Below are positions 11,789 through 22,750 of a DNA stretch of 64,000 nt, one piece after another. Position 1 is the stretch's first letter, and the number at the start of each line of letters is the position of its first letter. This stretch comes from Asterella californica. Lineage: Eukaryota > Streptophyta > Marchantiopsida > Marchantiales > Aytoniaceae. The DNA lies in contig JAYKYS010000012.1 of assembly GCA_036924285.1 (NCBI GenBank), positions 16,058,001-16,122,000 on the forward strand, given 5' to 3'. A model generated the notes under the pieces. The model ran no database searches and was not told the DNA's origin. It was given only the letters and a program-made list of their open reading frames with translations. A program made the translations under genes and the position numbers.

Positions 11789-12447
11789 TCATTTAGTATA
11801 CAAGATATCGTTCCCACAGAGGATTTGCACAAGTAAACGCTGCTCTAAGTTCTAAGATCTGTTCAAACACACAAACATACAGGTTTTGCCTAGGAATCCC
11901 GTCTTCTCACAAAACCACGCGTCTTCCAGGTACGCCAAAATATACTCTGGATCTAAATAAACAACTACTAACTAAAATATCACACAACTATTCACAGAGA
12001 ATCTCAGGAAGACGATCTTCCTGCTTCCAGGTTGCTTCTTCCGGTCTTCTCAGTATCATATTCTCGAAGCGATTCTCGTCTTCTGGGGATTCAGCTCGTC
12101 TTCTCACACCTCCAGAAGACTGTCCTGCTTCACAGAAGTCGACCAGCACGGCTGTTACACCTTACTTCTCGCACTCACATTCCAACGGGTTAGATCAATC
12201 ACAGGGTGTATGCCCCCTGTAGCCTTCCTAGGCTTCTGCTTACGGAAATAGTCTTCCTGCAGCACTACAACGACATTCACCTTCACGGAAGCTCAATAGA
12301 AGATTCGGAAACTCACTAGAAGAAGGTAGGAAGATGGGGAAGATGAGAGAGGATGGGGAAGAAGAGAAAATCCAAACAAGAGAAAACAAGATAAAAAGAA
12401 GGAATTAAGATTCCAACAGGCTTCTAGTCCGGATCTTGACTAACAAG
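11789..12447 (-). other. Element C leader, cut by element D
   Basis: No coding signal is seen. The stretch is rich in CTTC and GAAGAC like the rest of element C, and it ends where the LTR of element D begins. A primer-binding site could not be identified. The 5' LTR of element C would have been to the right and is not in the window. Confidence 0.4.
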
Positions 12448-13574
12448 TTTCGCGCACCTACCGCCTTGTTGCGTCAGCGGAAGCTCTAACTTAGTAGGTC
12501 GCAAACTTTACACCGCTAACCTGCAAATACACTCACAAGTTAGCGTCCATGCACCACTTATCTTATATCAGTTTGGTCCGGACCGGAGCCGGACCGTCTC
12601 CCTAATCACCAAGCTCAGCAATCCTAAGTCCCGACTTAGATCCTCCTAAGTCGGTCCCAAACATGAGCAAGTCACAATATGACTTGGGGCGGACTTCCCA
12701 TAAAGTCCAGGGTCCTAAACGGTGCCTCCAGCACACCTAGCGGCCCAACCGCCCGTGATGTCCGTCTGGGTCTAGGCTCCCGAACGGTGGTCTAACCCGC
12801 CGACTCGTTTCCTAGTCTTGCCCCAGCCCTTACATCGTTCCTAAGTCTAGACGTCCAAGTCTAGATCGAAACGTGTCTTGGAACTGGCCCAGCCATCACC
12901 TCATGCCCCCAGAGTCCGCCCGCCGAACCCTGGGGTCGGGTGACTCATCCTGGCCCACCCAGGCATCGAGCCCCCCTCATATATACTTCTGGGAATCGGC
13001 AGCCCCGCCCTCCTCTTTGGTCCCTGAAAATTATACCACAACCCGATTGTGGTTTGGCCATAACTTCCAGCTCGGAGGTTAGATCGAGGAGTGTTATATA
13101 TCACTGGAAAGCTCTCGACGAGATCTTTCCAATGATACCCCATTCGCCTCGAGATCTTATGTGGAGCTCCGTCCACGACCTAAAACGTCCATGGAGCTCC
13201 AACACTTAGCCATTTTTCCGAGAACCTGTGGTCCAGACCCAGACTCGAACCCTGTGGTCCGTCTGCGTCTCGGATCCACGTCTCGGTCCCATGTCTCGGA
13301 CCCACGTCTCGGACCTATGTCCGAGACTCATGTTTCAGTCCGTTCCTAGACTCGCCTCCTTAGGTCAGCGTTCGTCTGGGGGCCTCTTGGGGTAAGCCCT
13401 TATGTCCTAACCCAAGGTTCCAACCTTGGTTCAGAGAACCACTTAGGGTTCCTCTGACCCCAACTTCCCGGCCAAGCCGATAAGTCTTACTCGCAGCGTT
13501 CACAACCTAGCGCAAGTCCGCTAGGATTCTGTTGTTCGCGTCTGCGCCCGATCTTGAGAATGAGGGGCGCGACA
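12448..13574 (-). repeat. 3' LTR of element D
   Basis: This 1127-bp stretch matches 29093-29914 almost base for base over their shared part. On the minus strand it starts TGTCGCGCCCC and ends GTGCGCGAAA. A polypurine tract lies just before it. The part at about 13265-13574 is missing from the other LTR. It contains short repeats of the form CCCACGTCTCGGACC near 13280-13340. Confidence 0.9.
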
Positions 13575-13588
13575 CTCACCCCCACTTT
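13575..13588 (-). other. Polypurine tract of element D
   Basis: On the minus strand this reads AAAGTGGGGGTGAG and touches the LTR start TGTCGCG. Position and composition fit the plus-strand primer of an LTR element. Confidence 0.75.
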
Positions 13589-14306
13589 GGAAGTTGATGC
13601 TCTCATCAACAATGATCCTTTAAGTTAACACCAAGTTCAAAATGGGTAGCCAACCCCTTGGCGTCAAAATTGCGTTCTGGTAGCTAACCCGCAATTCCCT
13701 TCTTGGCTTGAGTCTTAAGTTGTCGCTAGAACACTTAGAAAATTCCAACTAGTCTCGGGAAAAGCCTTACCTTTTTGGCTTACCCTAAACAAAACTATTT
13801 GGCAACTTCTAAACATTCTACTTAAGACTCTAACTTGCTAACTATAAGTATTCACACCTACTTACAAGGTCCCCCGAAACCCACTTTCCGATCGCAATCT
13901 GATTTGACTTAGACGCGCGACTAAGTTTACTTTGCAGTTAGAAAACTGTAAAGCAAGATCACCCCAAGCCCCAAGACAAGTATGAATTTTCATACTTGCT
14001 TTGCCAACGCTACGGCAAACCTAAGTCTTGACATCAAGACTTAGTCTTGATTTAGATGCTTATCCAAACCAGCTCGCTTCCTTTGAGTGTGCTTCGTTCC
14101 TCCTCTTGATAACATCCTAGGCATCTGATCAGAACTAGTCATAGCCATGCACTACCAATACACTTAGACAAATTTTCAAGAAACAAAATCTTTATTTCCA
14201 AACACAAGTCAAAGCTACAAAGTCCATCGGCCCAAATCGCCTCAAGTTGCTACTCGTATGGTTCGTCATTTCTTCACCCCTCGCTGAAGGAGATGTCCTC
14301 ATCTTG
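13589..14306. other. Element D untranslated region
   Basis: This lies between the chromodomain stop and the polypurine tract. No ORF with recognisable similarity is seen on either strand, and no structured repeat. It fits a long 3' untranslated segment of the chromovirus. Confidence 0.5.
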
Positions 14307-15415
14307 CTAACGCCCTTGTTGTCCTTGTCTCCGCTTGAAGAGGTCCAATGCTTCGCTCGCATGTGCGAGATCTTCCTCTGGCACCCAAGTTGCTTCCTTC
14401 AAATGGTAACCACGCCATTTGACCAAGTACTCCATCCGGTTTGATTTGCGCCGAGATCGCAAAATGGACTCCACCTCATATTCTACTTCGCCTTGCACGA
14501 CATCAGGTTGAGGCCTAAGAACCTGTTTGCGCTCCGGTCGCAAATCATCCTTGAAGTGTTTCTTTAATAAAGAAACATGGAAAGTCGGATGCAACTGCCA
14601 CTCGCGAGGAAGGTTTAAGGTATAGACGTCTTCGTGCGGATTCTTGACGATGACAAAGGGTCCCGCGAACTTCGATGAAAACTTCACCGATATTTCCTTC
14701 GGAAGTGTGAAGTTTTTCGCACTTAACCATACTTCTTCGCCCACTTGAAACTTCACTTGCCGCCGATGCTTGTTTACCTGCTTCGTGTATCTTTGCTGCG
14801 CCTTCTCGAGATTCTTCTTAACTTGCTCCTCGCGCCGCTGCATTGCCGCCACCAACTCTTCAGCTGATGTTTGCCGTGTTCTTGGTCGTGCCGATGTAGA
14901 ACTCCCTGCAAGAGTCAAGTCAAGAGGCCCTTCTGGCTCACGTCCGTAAGTCAGTAAGAAAGGCGATTCACTGGTTGCCGAATGCTTCGTGGAATTGTAG
15001 CAATACTCCGCAAGACTGAGCCACTCCGCCCAATCACTTTGGTCCGCGCTCACATAATTCCTCAAGTATTGATTCAGAACCGAGTTAACTCGTTCCGTTT
15101 GCCCATCTGTTTCCGGATGGAAGGCGGTACTTTAATTTAGTCCCCAATTTTTGGAACAAGTGTTTCCAAAAGGCACTTGTGAACTTAGAGTCTCTATCTG
15201 AAATAATACTCCGAGGCAATCCATGTGAACGCCACCAAGTATCTAGGAACAACCGAGAAGTCATGAACGTTGTTGCAGTATCCAAGGTCGGAGCAAACTT
15301 TGTTAGTTTGCTAAACCGATCAACTATCACAAAAATCGCGTTGTATCCATTCGAGTCAGGCAGAGAGGTAATGAAGTCCATGCTAATGCTCTCCTAAGGT
15401 CTGGCTGGAATCGGC
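14307..15415 (-). pseudogene. Element D integrase core with chromodomain
   Basis: The core begins with SISMDFITSLP, then VDRFSKL and SDRDSKF. After a frameshift near 15130 the motif HPETDGQTERVN supplies the catalytic Glu. The 252-codon frame 14307-15065 then covers the rest of integrase, with VKFSSKFAGPFVIVK and LHPTFHVSLLKKH. It ends in a chromodomain (YEVESILRSRR, EYLVKWRGY, EATWVPEEDL). An in-frame TAG at 15394-15396 replaces Trp of the usual P-W-E-S-I-S-M-D-F. Chromodomains can direct integration to marked chromatin. The gene is broken by the stop and the frameshift. Confidence 0.9.
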
Positions 15416-15543
15416 AAAGGATGAAGCAATCCTTGTTTTTTCTTATAAGAAACGCGATTCGCTTGACAGGTTACGCATGTTTTCACAAAATGGGGAAACA
15501 TCGTCTTTCATGTGGGGCCAATAAAACTTTTTAGCTATTACTG

Positions 15544-16157
15544 CTAAAGTGGACTTTTCTCCTGTCCTGATAAGGGCGCATCATGACATTCTTTGAGTAA
15601 CCTAGTCCGAAGTTTTCCTTGTCCCACATAAATCCGACTTTGCTTGAACATGAGTAAACCATGTCTTAGCTGCATGTTCTGCAACTTCACTCCTCGCTTG
15701 AGTTGTTCCATGTACTCCTTCGCTTGGTCATCGTCCATGTAACCTTCGCGTATTCGCCTCTCCAAGTCTGACTCCTTAAGATACATAGCGCGCAAAATCT
15801 GTGTTGACGATGAAAGATATTCCTCCTTGCGACTCAAGGCGTCAGGAACCACATTGTCCTTCCCCGCTTTGTGGATTAACTCCACGTTCATGAGCGCCAA
15901 GGTATCATGCCACCGTAGTTGTTTTGGCGTCACCCGATCTTGTGTCTCAAAGTACTTGAGCTAAATATTATCAGTATACACTTGGATTTTGTGAAGTCTC
16001 AAGTAATGCCGCCATTTCCTCAAGCAATGAACCACCGTAAACAGTTCCTTCTCGTGAGTCGGCCACCGACTCTCTGTCCCAGATAGCTTCTTGCTTTCGT
16101 ACGCTACAGGTTTTCCATCCTGCACCAACACTCCGTCAATCGCATAGTCGCTCGCGT
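15544..16157 (-). pseudogene. Element D RNase H (second half) and integrase zinc region
   Basis: From the element 2 insertion leftwards the minus strand reads DASDYAIDGVLVQDGKPVAYES, WPTHEKELFTVVHCLRKWRHYL and VYTDN. After an in-frame TAG at 15961-15963 it continues LKYFETQ to ELIHKAGKDNVVPDALSRKEE. Gypsy RNase H normally has a small residue at the TAG position. The frame then enters the region before the integrase and ends at 15544 after ECHDAPLSG, followed by a frameshift. The other half of RNase H is at about 26254-26360. Confidence 0.85.
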
Positions 16158-16161
16158 CCGT
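16158..16161. other. Target duplication, left copy (CCGT)
   Basis: CCGT at 16158-16161 precedes element 2 and CCGT at 26250-26253 follows it. Removing the element and one copy restores the open RNase H frame of element D across GTCCGTGTG. A 4-bp duplication is within the normal range for integrases of this type. Confidence 0.8.
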
Positions 16162-18184
16162 TGTCGTGTCGTGGACCGGCTCCTATCTGAAATTCAAACT
16201 TCGATGCTTGTCGCTCCAAAGACACTCATGAGAAGACAAGCTAGGCCCCAGCTTACGGATTTTGGCACAATCTCAGATCTCCATTTTCATCGCATAGATG
16301 GATAGAGCTCCTTGTCAGCTTTCCATAGGCACTTAATCTACTTCGTTTGGACGCATAGTGGAAAAGTTACAGGACTCGAAAGATGGAGAAAATAAGCTAG
16401 GCCCCAGCTTACGGGTTTTTGGCACCACTTCGGATCTTCGTTTTTATCGCACCAGTGGATAGAGCTCCTTGTCAGCATTTCATAGGCACTTTGTCTACTT
16501 TGTTTGGACGCATAGTGAAGAAGTTACAAGACTCGAAAGATGGAGAAAACAAGCTAGACCCCAGGTTACGAGCTTTTGGCGCAACTTCGGATCTTTACTT
16601 TTATCGCATAGATGGATAGAGCTCATTGTCAGCTTTCCATGGGCATCTTGTTTATTTTGTTTGGACATCCAGAGAAGAAGTTATGCGATTCGAAAAAAGA
16701 CAAAATCAAGCTAGGCCCCTAGTTACTTGCTGACTGGGTATTTAGGGCTTCAGGCGTTATATCAAAGACGCAAGGGGCCTGCTTCTTATTATTGAGGGTT
16801 GAACTTCGTACGTACAGACTGTTGCAAGGGGGCTGCTTAAGGAGCTTGCTTGTTCCTACGATCTGTCGGTGGATGTTTTGGAGAATTGAGAAGTCCAATA
16901 CACGCGCGCAAGGTGTCATCGGGTTCAGATCTGTGCAGGCTACGCACAGGTTAAGATGGTTCTTGAAGAGACGGATCGGGGGTTGTGTTCTGGAGGAAAT
17001 TGAGACGCAGGAAGCAGATTTGGGGTTTTCAGTTACCTGTGAAGGAGAGTTGGACCGTTCGGGCCGTTCCGGAGTCCAAACTTGCTGTCCTTGGATCCAT
17101 CGGGATCAGAACAACGAGTTCTTCAGGAAATTGAAGACGATACCAGTTTTCATCGGGCGGTTTGGGAGTTGTGAGTGAAATTGGTTCGCAGGGAAGCGCT
17201 TGCGTCAGATTTTTCATCGCCTGCGACTTGAGATTGGATTGTTCTTCGCGATCGGTGAGCCAAGCTTTTCGTTCTTGGTGCCTACGCGATCAGGGAGTCC
17301 TCATGTACGCATAAGAGAAGACTGTAAGTGAATTGGATTGTTGGTTTGGGTGTGGTGAGCGAATTTGAGCCGCAGGGAGCCGATTTACGTCAGTTTTTTG
17401 CAACCTGCGATCAAATTTCTCGAGTGGTTTTGCAAGGGGAACTCCAAACGGCTTGTTTGGAGTCTTGTTGGGTTCAGGGTAGCCAGATCTACCTACCAGC
17501 GAGGACGGATATCAGTTTAGACGATCCGTTTGTGCGATGTGAGCGGTTTTAAGCCGTAGGGAGGAGCTTCTGGAAGTTCGGTCACCTGCGACCGAAAATC
17601 GGCGATATCTCGACTAACGGGAGTCGGATCTGAAGGTTTCTTGAGCCAAAGGAGTCAGGGAAGAAGACCCTATCGACATTTGAAGATCGTTTGGAGAAAG
17701 GAGAAAGTTCTCAGATAGGTCTTTTTCGGTTCCTTTGCTACGGATTTCGTCTTTTTGAGTTCGTTAGGGACATAACTGGTTGTGTACGGCTTGTGGTAGC
17801 TAGCTTTAGCCAAGAGTTAGTGCGTGGATGTGGTTTGGACTTGGGTTTTAGATCGCGTGATATTGTTGTGGCTCTGTTTGTTAGCAAAGAGAAGTTTCTC
17901 TTGCTTTGAGCTACGCTTTGGCGATTTCAGGCTAGGGTTGCGATTCAGGGGTTTGTTTTAGGGCTTCTGAAGTAGGTTACAGACCGCTCTGGTCTGTTCC
18001 TCAGTTTTGTGCTGTTAGGAGAAAGAATCGGCAGTGTACATACTTTCAGAGTGGTATATATCGCAGCATTCCTTTTCGTGGTTGTTCTTCTCTGTCTTGT
18101 CTCTGTTTGGCACACAGCATCTCCACAGCCAGGAACCTCGCGTTTTCCTGGACATCCTTCACGCACAAAATATCCGACACGATA
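16162..18184 (+). repeat. 5' LTR of element 2
   Basis: It matches 24228-26249 throughout. Its ends form an imperfect inverted repeat (TGTCGTGTCG against TATCGTGTCG). It includes a tandem 156-bp repeat near its start. The TATATCGCAG stretch near 18056 might mark the promoter and R region, but this is not established. Open frames inside it are present in both LTRs and look accidental. Confidence 0.95.
16238..16740. repeat. Tandem 156-bp repeats inside the LTR
   Basis: AAGCTAGGCCCC (or a near copy) starts at 16238, 16394, 16551 and 16708, giving periods of 156, 157 and 157 bp. Each unit also repeats TGGATAGAGCTC, CATAGGCACTT and GTTTGGACG. Three units are complete and the fourth is cut short. 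The same array is present in the 3' LTR from 24304. Such arrays in LTRs can act as enhancers, but no function is shown here. Confidence 0.85.
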
Positions 18185-18187
18185 CGG

Positions 18188-18205
18188 TGGTGAACTCGAC
18201 GTGAA
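18188..18205 (+). other. Possible primer-binding site of element 2
   Basis: TGGTGAACTCGACGTGAA starts three bases after the LTR. A TGG start close to the LTR is typical of a tRNA primer site (TGG pairs with tRNA CCA). Element 3 has TGGTGCTTCCACTGAGAG at the same place. I could not match either to a given tRNA. Confidence 0.4.
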
Positions 18206-18260
18206 GGTCTGGGGTGGAGATTTCTTCTGTGTGTGAACTTTGAAGAAGAGATTGGCAGTC

Positions 18261-19526
18261 ATGAGTGGGGATGAGAAAGGTGATGGAGATGAAGCTAGTG
18301 GTTCAGGTGGGTTGCCGAAGGTGCAGTTGGATCCAACGACTGCATCGATGTTCCAAGCTTTCACTATGTTCTTACGGCAGCAACAATCTGAAGAGCGGAA
18401 GGAAGCTTTGGCAACAAAGGCGCTACAAGCGGTGGTCAGCAGGATTGACCAGTTTGATGGAAGAGATGTCTCAAGGTATCTGAGACATTATGTGAAGGAG
18501 ATGGAGCTGAACCGTGTCTCAGAAGATGAGATGATTGAGACGTTTGAGTTGGCAGCAGCTCCAGAGATTAGGGATCATGTTAAAATGCTAACGAAGCATT
18601 TTAACAAGGATTGGGAGACTTTTGCTCGTGCCTTGATGGATGAGTACTTCTTGGAGGACTCTGATCGAGTCACCAAGAAGTCATTCTTGGAGTGGGTTGA
18701 GCAACCAAGGAAGGGTTTACAAGCTACTGAGTTGCTCAGAGAGTTTGAGAAGCAGTTTTCACGGCTGACCAGGATGGAGAAGTTGACGTTGCAGTCCAAC
18801 AAGATAGAGCTATTTCTTCGGGCTGCAGATGAGAAGTTGCAAGAGAAGCTAGAGGTACTTCTGGAAGACCGGGAGGAGGACGATGGATTGACCAGCAGCT
18901 GGAAGAAGGTTGAGGAAGCTGTTGGTCTGCTTACCAAGAGGGAGCGGAGACGAGAGAAAGTTCCTGTTAGGAGACTAGCGCCAACACCTACAGCTGTAAC
19001 ACCTGTTCCTGTAGTCCGACCAGTTCCTGTTGCTAGACAAGTAGTACCAGTTGCTCCAGCTGTTCCTGTTGTTCTAGTTGTTCCAGTTGTTCAGGCACCC
19101 ATGGTATCTCCGAAGAAGGATGACTCAAACCTTGAGGAGATATTGCGTGGAATGAGAGATCTGCAGATCAAGCTCACCAGATTGGAAGAGAAAGAATCTT
19201 CAAGTGGAGTAAGACCGGTTGAGAAGCAAGGCTGGATCCAGCGGTGTATCTGGTGCGATGGTACTGATCATCCGTGCAGAGATTGCAAGGAGTTCACAGA
19301 TATTATGCAGCAAGGAGTGATCTTCTGGAAGGATGGGAAGGTAGCGCTGAGGGATACTGGTGCACTTCTTCAGACCAACTTTGGTAGAGGAGGGATGAAG
19401 AAGTTGGTTGAGGACCACCTATCAGCGCAAGCAGTTGCAATGGTGGAAGCTGGAACTTATGACACAAGGGTTGAGGATCAAGCTGAGAGGAGTTTCAACA
19501 AGCAAGTTGAGCCAAGTGAGTTATGA
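18261..19526 (+). pseudogene. Element 2 gag
   Basis: ATG 18261 starts a frame encoding a Gag of about 420 residues. It has an N-terminal acidic stretch and a capsid-like helical region (DGRDVSRYLRHYVKEMEL, ALMDEYFLEDSDRVTKKSFL). A Pro/Val-rich linker follows, then a zinc knuckle C-I-W-C-D-G-T-D-H-P-C-R-D-C (C-x2-C-x4-H-x4-C). The frame is open upstream to TTG 18240, but ATG 18261 is the first ATG. It ends in TGA at 19524-19526, yet the same frame goes on open to 20687. In element 3 no stop occurs here, so the TGA is either a mutation or a read-through site. Gag forms the particle and binds element RNA. Confidence 0.85.
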
Positions 19527-20687
19527 TCATCTGCCATCTCCATGAAACAGAAAGGGAAGATGGCACGTGAGACGTTGCAGAGGACAGCTGCTACAATCAG
19601 AAGGGATACTGGATGGGAGGATCCGATAGAAGCTCTATCGGTGCATGCTTACATCGCCAAGAACCAACACGAAGCGTTGTTGGAAGAGAAGAGAAGGCGA
19701 GATTCAGAAGATTCAGGAGAAGGGACTTCTTCAAAGAGACAGACTCGAGGGGAGAAGATTCACCAAGAGCTTCGGGATGCAGGAGCTCAAGACCTACCGA
19801 TGGACGATGCTCCTTCTTCATCGAGGGAGAAATCTCAGAAGGAGAAGGGTAAGCCGGCTGCGTACAAGCTACAGTCGGATATCGAGGCGTCAACAGACTT
19901 GAAGGGAGTCTTGGAAGATCGCATTCTGAATGCGAAGGTGGAGTTTACTTTGAGAGAAGTGTTAGGCATCGCCAAGCGTGAGTTTCATGATGTCATCATC
20001 GATGTCATCAAACGAAAACGACAAATTACGGGTGAGACTGGTTTATCGCATGCTTTGGATACTAGGATGTCAGTGGATGAGGAGAGAGAGCTTGCAAGGT
20101 GCAGTGTCTATTCTCCAGAGGAAGAAAGAGATCGAAGGCGTAGAGTGCATTTTGAGGATGAAGAGGAGGATGGGAAGCGGAGCTCAAGTCATTACAGCCA
20201 CAGTCACTGGGCTCGAGCTACGACAGAGACGTTGGTGAGGATCGAAGACTTGGATGAACCGGTGGTTGCTCTGATCGATCATGGATCAGAAATCAACATC
20301 ATGTCGAAGGAGCTGTACAAGAAGAAGAAGTGGTCGATCGACACAGAGCATGGATGGGTCATAAGAGCAGCCAACAACACGAGAGGAGACTTGTATGGAG
20401 CTTGTCCAAACATCAGAGTGCGCGTAGGTGATGTTGCTATCGAGCAAAACTTCTTTGTTCAGGAAGCAACATCATACCCACTCATTCTGGGCCAACCTTT
20501 CATCATAGCAACCCGGATGGAGACAAAGGTATTGGACGACGGATCTGCGTATGCTAGGATCCGAAGTCAAGATGGGAAGAGAGCGATACAGTTCCTGACT
20601 GTATCGTCCAACCACGAGCGCAACCGAGATCGTTTGAGGGAGAAGCCGCTTCCAAGGGTGAGTGAAGAGTTCAAGGATTTTCGTTGA
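19527..20687 (+). pseudogene. Element 2 protease region
   Basis: This continues the gag frame after the TGA. A conserved linker includes YKLQSDIEASTDLKGVLEDR and VLGIAKREFHDVIIDVIKRK, both nearly matched in element 3. The protease core follows with ALIDHGSEINIMS and PLILGQPFI. The catalytic Asp is followed by His rather than Ser or Thr (D-H-G-S), and element 3 has the same. The frame ends at 20687 after HERNRDRLREK. The enzyme would cut the polyprotein during particle maturation. Confidence 0.8.
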
Positions 20688-20767
20688 GTACCACTATAGA
20701 GCGGGATTGTGGTGGTGCGCAAGAGAAGGTACTCTCGCTTGATGGAGATAGTGCCTTTTGTACATGA

Positions 20768-22750
20768 TTTATTGGATTTTCAGAGTGTGGGATTGCTATC
20801 TACAAGAAGGTAGAAGAGCTGAGAAGAAAAGAACAAAAACATTTGCATGGTGTTGAGTTGATGTTGAAAGAGTTGGGTGAGCTAGAAGGGGATGAATGGA
20901 TTTCTGGTGTTTATGAAGAAGATGGGTTGGAAGATCCTTTGCGAGAGATCATGTCTATTGGATGGGAGGATATGGATGAGGTCGTGCAGATTCATTCAAG
21001 GGAGGTTTATTCAGTGATCGAATCATTCCGTGCACCGGAGGTTCGAGTTGAGACAAGATACAAGACAGTGGATAGGAAGGTAAAGCCAGTTGCTGGTCCT
21101 TTGCCGGAAGACACCAATCACCAGATGGATCGAGCTTCAAAGGAGAAGAGTTTGAGAGATCCTGCAATGATAGGACACAAGTTCACGGAGAAGACCCTTG
21201 AAGAGCTGAAGATTGGATCTGATGAGTCTCTTCTACCAGAAGAGAGGATGTGCTTCAAGGAGATGCTTTCAAGACATGGGAAAGCATTTGCTTTTGAGCC
21301 ACATGAGATTGGGTGTGTAGATCCGTACGTTGTTACCCCGATGGTTATCTTCACGGTACCGCATGTGTCATGGAACCTGAGACCAATTCCAGTACCGCGG
21401 GCTCACTTGCCCAAACTAGTGGAGTTGTTGAAGGAGAAGATGCGGATGAAGATCTTGGAGCCGTCGTTTGCACCATATTCAAGCAGATGGTTTACAGTAC
21501 CAAAGAAGAATGGGTCGCTGCGGTTCATCCAAGACATGCAGCCGGTGAACGCAGTAACAATCAGAAATGCTGGGTGGGACCGATTGTGGATGAGTTTGCA
21601 GAAGCATTTGCAGGAAGAGCGATTTACTCGATGGGAGATCTTTACTCAGGGTATGATCAGTTTCAACTAGCGGAGGAGAGCAGAAGCTTCACGACAATGA
21701 GGACACCTTTGGGGTTGGTTAGGATGTGTACTTTACCGCAGGGAGCTACCAACTCGGTAGCACACATGATGAACGGGATGAATCGAGTTCTAAGAGACTT
21801 CATTCCTGAAAAGACGATGCCGTTCTTGGATGACATCCCCATTAAAGGATGTGTGGAAGATGAGAAGGATGAAGCATTAGATCAGAGGGGGTGTCGGCAA
21901 TACGTCACTGATCACATCGCAGACTGTGAGAAGATCTTATCTCGACTTGAGGAAGTTCATCTTATGCTGTCAGGTGCGAAGTCTACATTTGGAGTTAGAG
22001 AGGTTTTGATCGTTGGTCATTTGTGTGGATCGTTTGGTCGGAAGTCAGATCCGAACAAGGTGGATGCGATTGGAAGGATGAAGGAGATTTGCAACTCGCT
22101 GACAGAAGTAAGAAGATTTTTGGGTGCTTGTGTATTCTACCACATTTGGATTCCTCATTATGTGCATGTGGCGGATCCGTTGTATGGATTATTGCGTAAG
22201 GGTCATAAGTTCAGATGGGAGGAAGAGCATACTGATGCGGTAAGGAAGTTGAAGTCTTTACTATCATCTCCTCCAGTTCTGGGAAGGATTGATTACAAGG
22301 GTGCTAGACCGGTGGTTCTTACTGTGGATACAAGTCCAGTTGCAATTGGATGGGCAGTCGGGCAGGATGATGAGGATGGAGACAGGTTTGCGGTTAGGTT
22401 CGGAGCGAAGGTGTTAAGTGCTCGACAACGTGCTTACCCGCAAGTGAAGAGAGAACTGTGGGGTATTGTTTCAGCTATGAAAACTGAGAAAGAGTATTTG
22501 ATTGGAGCAGTAGTGGTGGTTGAAACTGATTGCTTGTCGTTGTTAGGGATGATCATGAATTGTTCAACTCCTGATATTGCAATGTTACGATGGATCGCAT
22601 ATATCAAGTTGTTGAACCCGGAGTTTAGACATATCGCAGGGAAGGATAATCTGATGGCGGATATGTTATCCCGGGCTCGATATGATGGGGAAGATGAGAT
22701 GGTAGAAGACATTGACGACGTGGGTACAGAGTTCTATTCGATTGCACACA
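20768..22750 (+). pseudogene. Element 2 reverse transcriptase and RNase H
   Basis: Pol lies in the -1 frame relative to gag-protease and is open from 20768, with no early ATG. RT motifs are seen: PIPVPRAHLPKLVELL, RWFTVPKKNGSLRFIQD, MGDLYSGYDQF, TLPQGATNSV, and FLDD at 21823-21834. RNase H follows with TVDTSP, KRELWGI, VETDCL and HIAGKDNLMADMLSRA. A one-base loss near 21575 shifts the frame within RT; element 3 has one more base there. After the shift the frame stays open through the integrase zinc region. The protein would copy element RNA and degrade the template. Confidence 0.9.

Larger units (their letters stand above)
5484..12447 (-). mobile_element. Element C: degraded Ty3/gypsy element
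   Basis: In minus-strand order it shows a leader, gag, three zinc knuckles, a Lys-rich linker, protease, reverse transcriptase, RNase H, integrase and a probable 3' LTR. This is the gypsy order, with integrase last. Every domain carries stops or frameshifts. The 5' part ends where element D inserted at 12448, so its 5' LTR is not seen. Codons are strongly biased to GAA, GAC, TCT and TTC, giving the high GAAGAC density. Confidence 0.85.

Noticed and set aside
16419..18236. Several 60-130 codon frames in the element 2 LTRs
   Set aside because: They overlap each other on both strands, cross the tandem 156-bp units and differ between the two LTRs. They look accidental.
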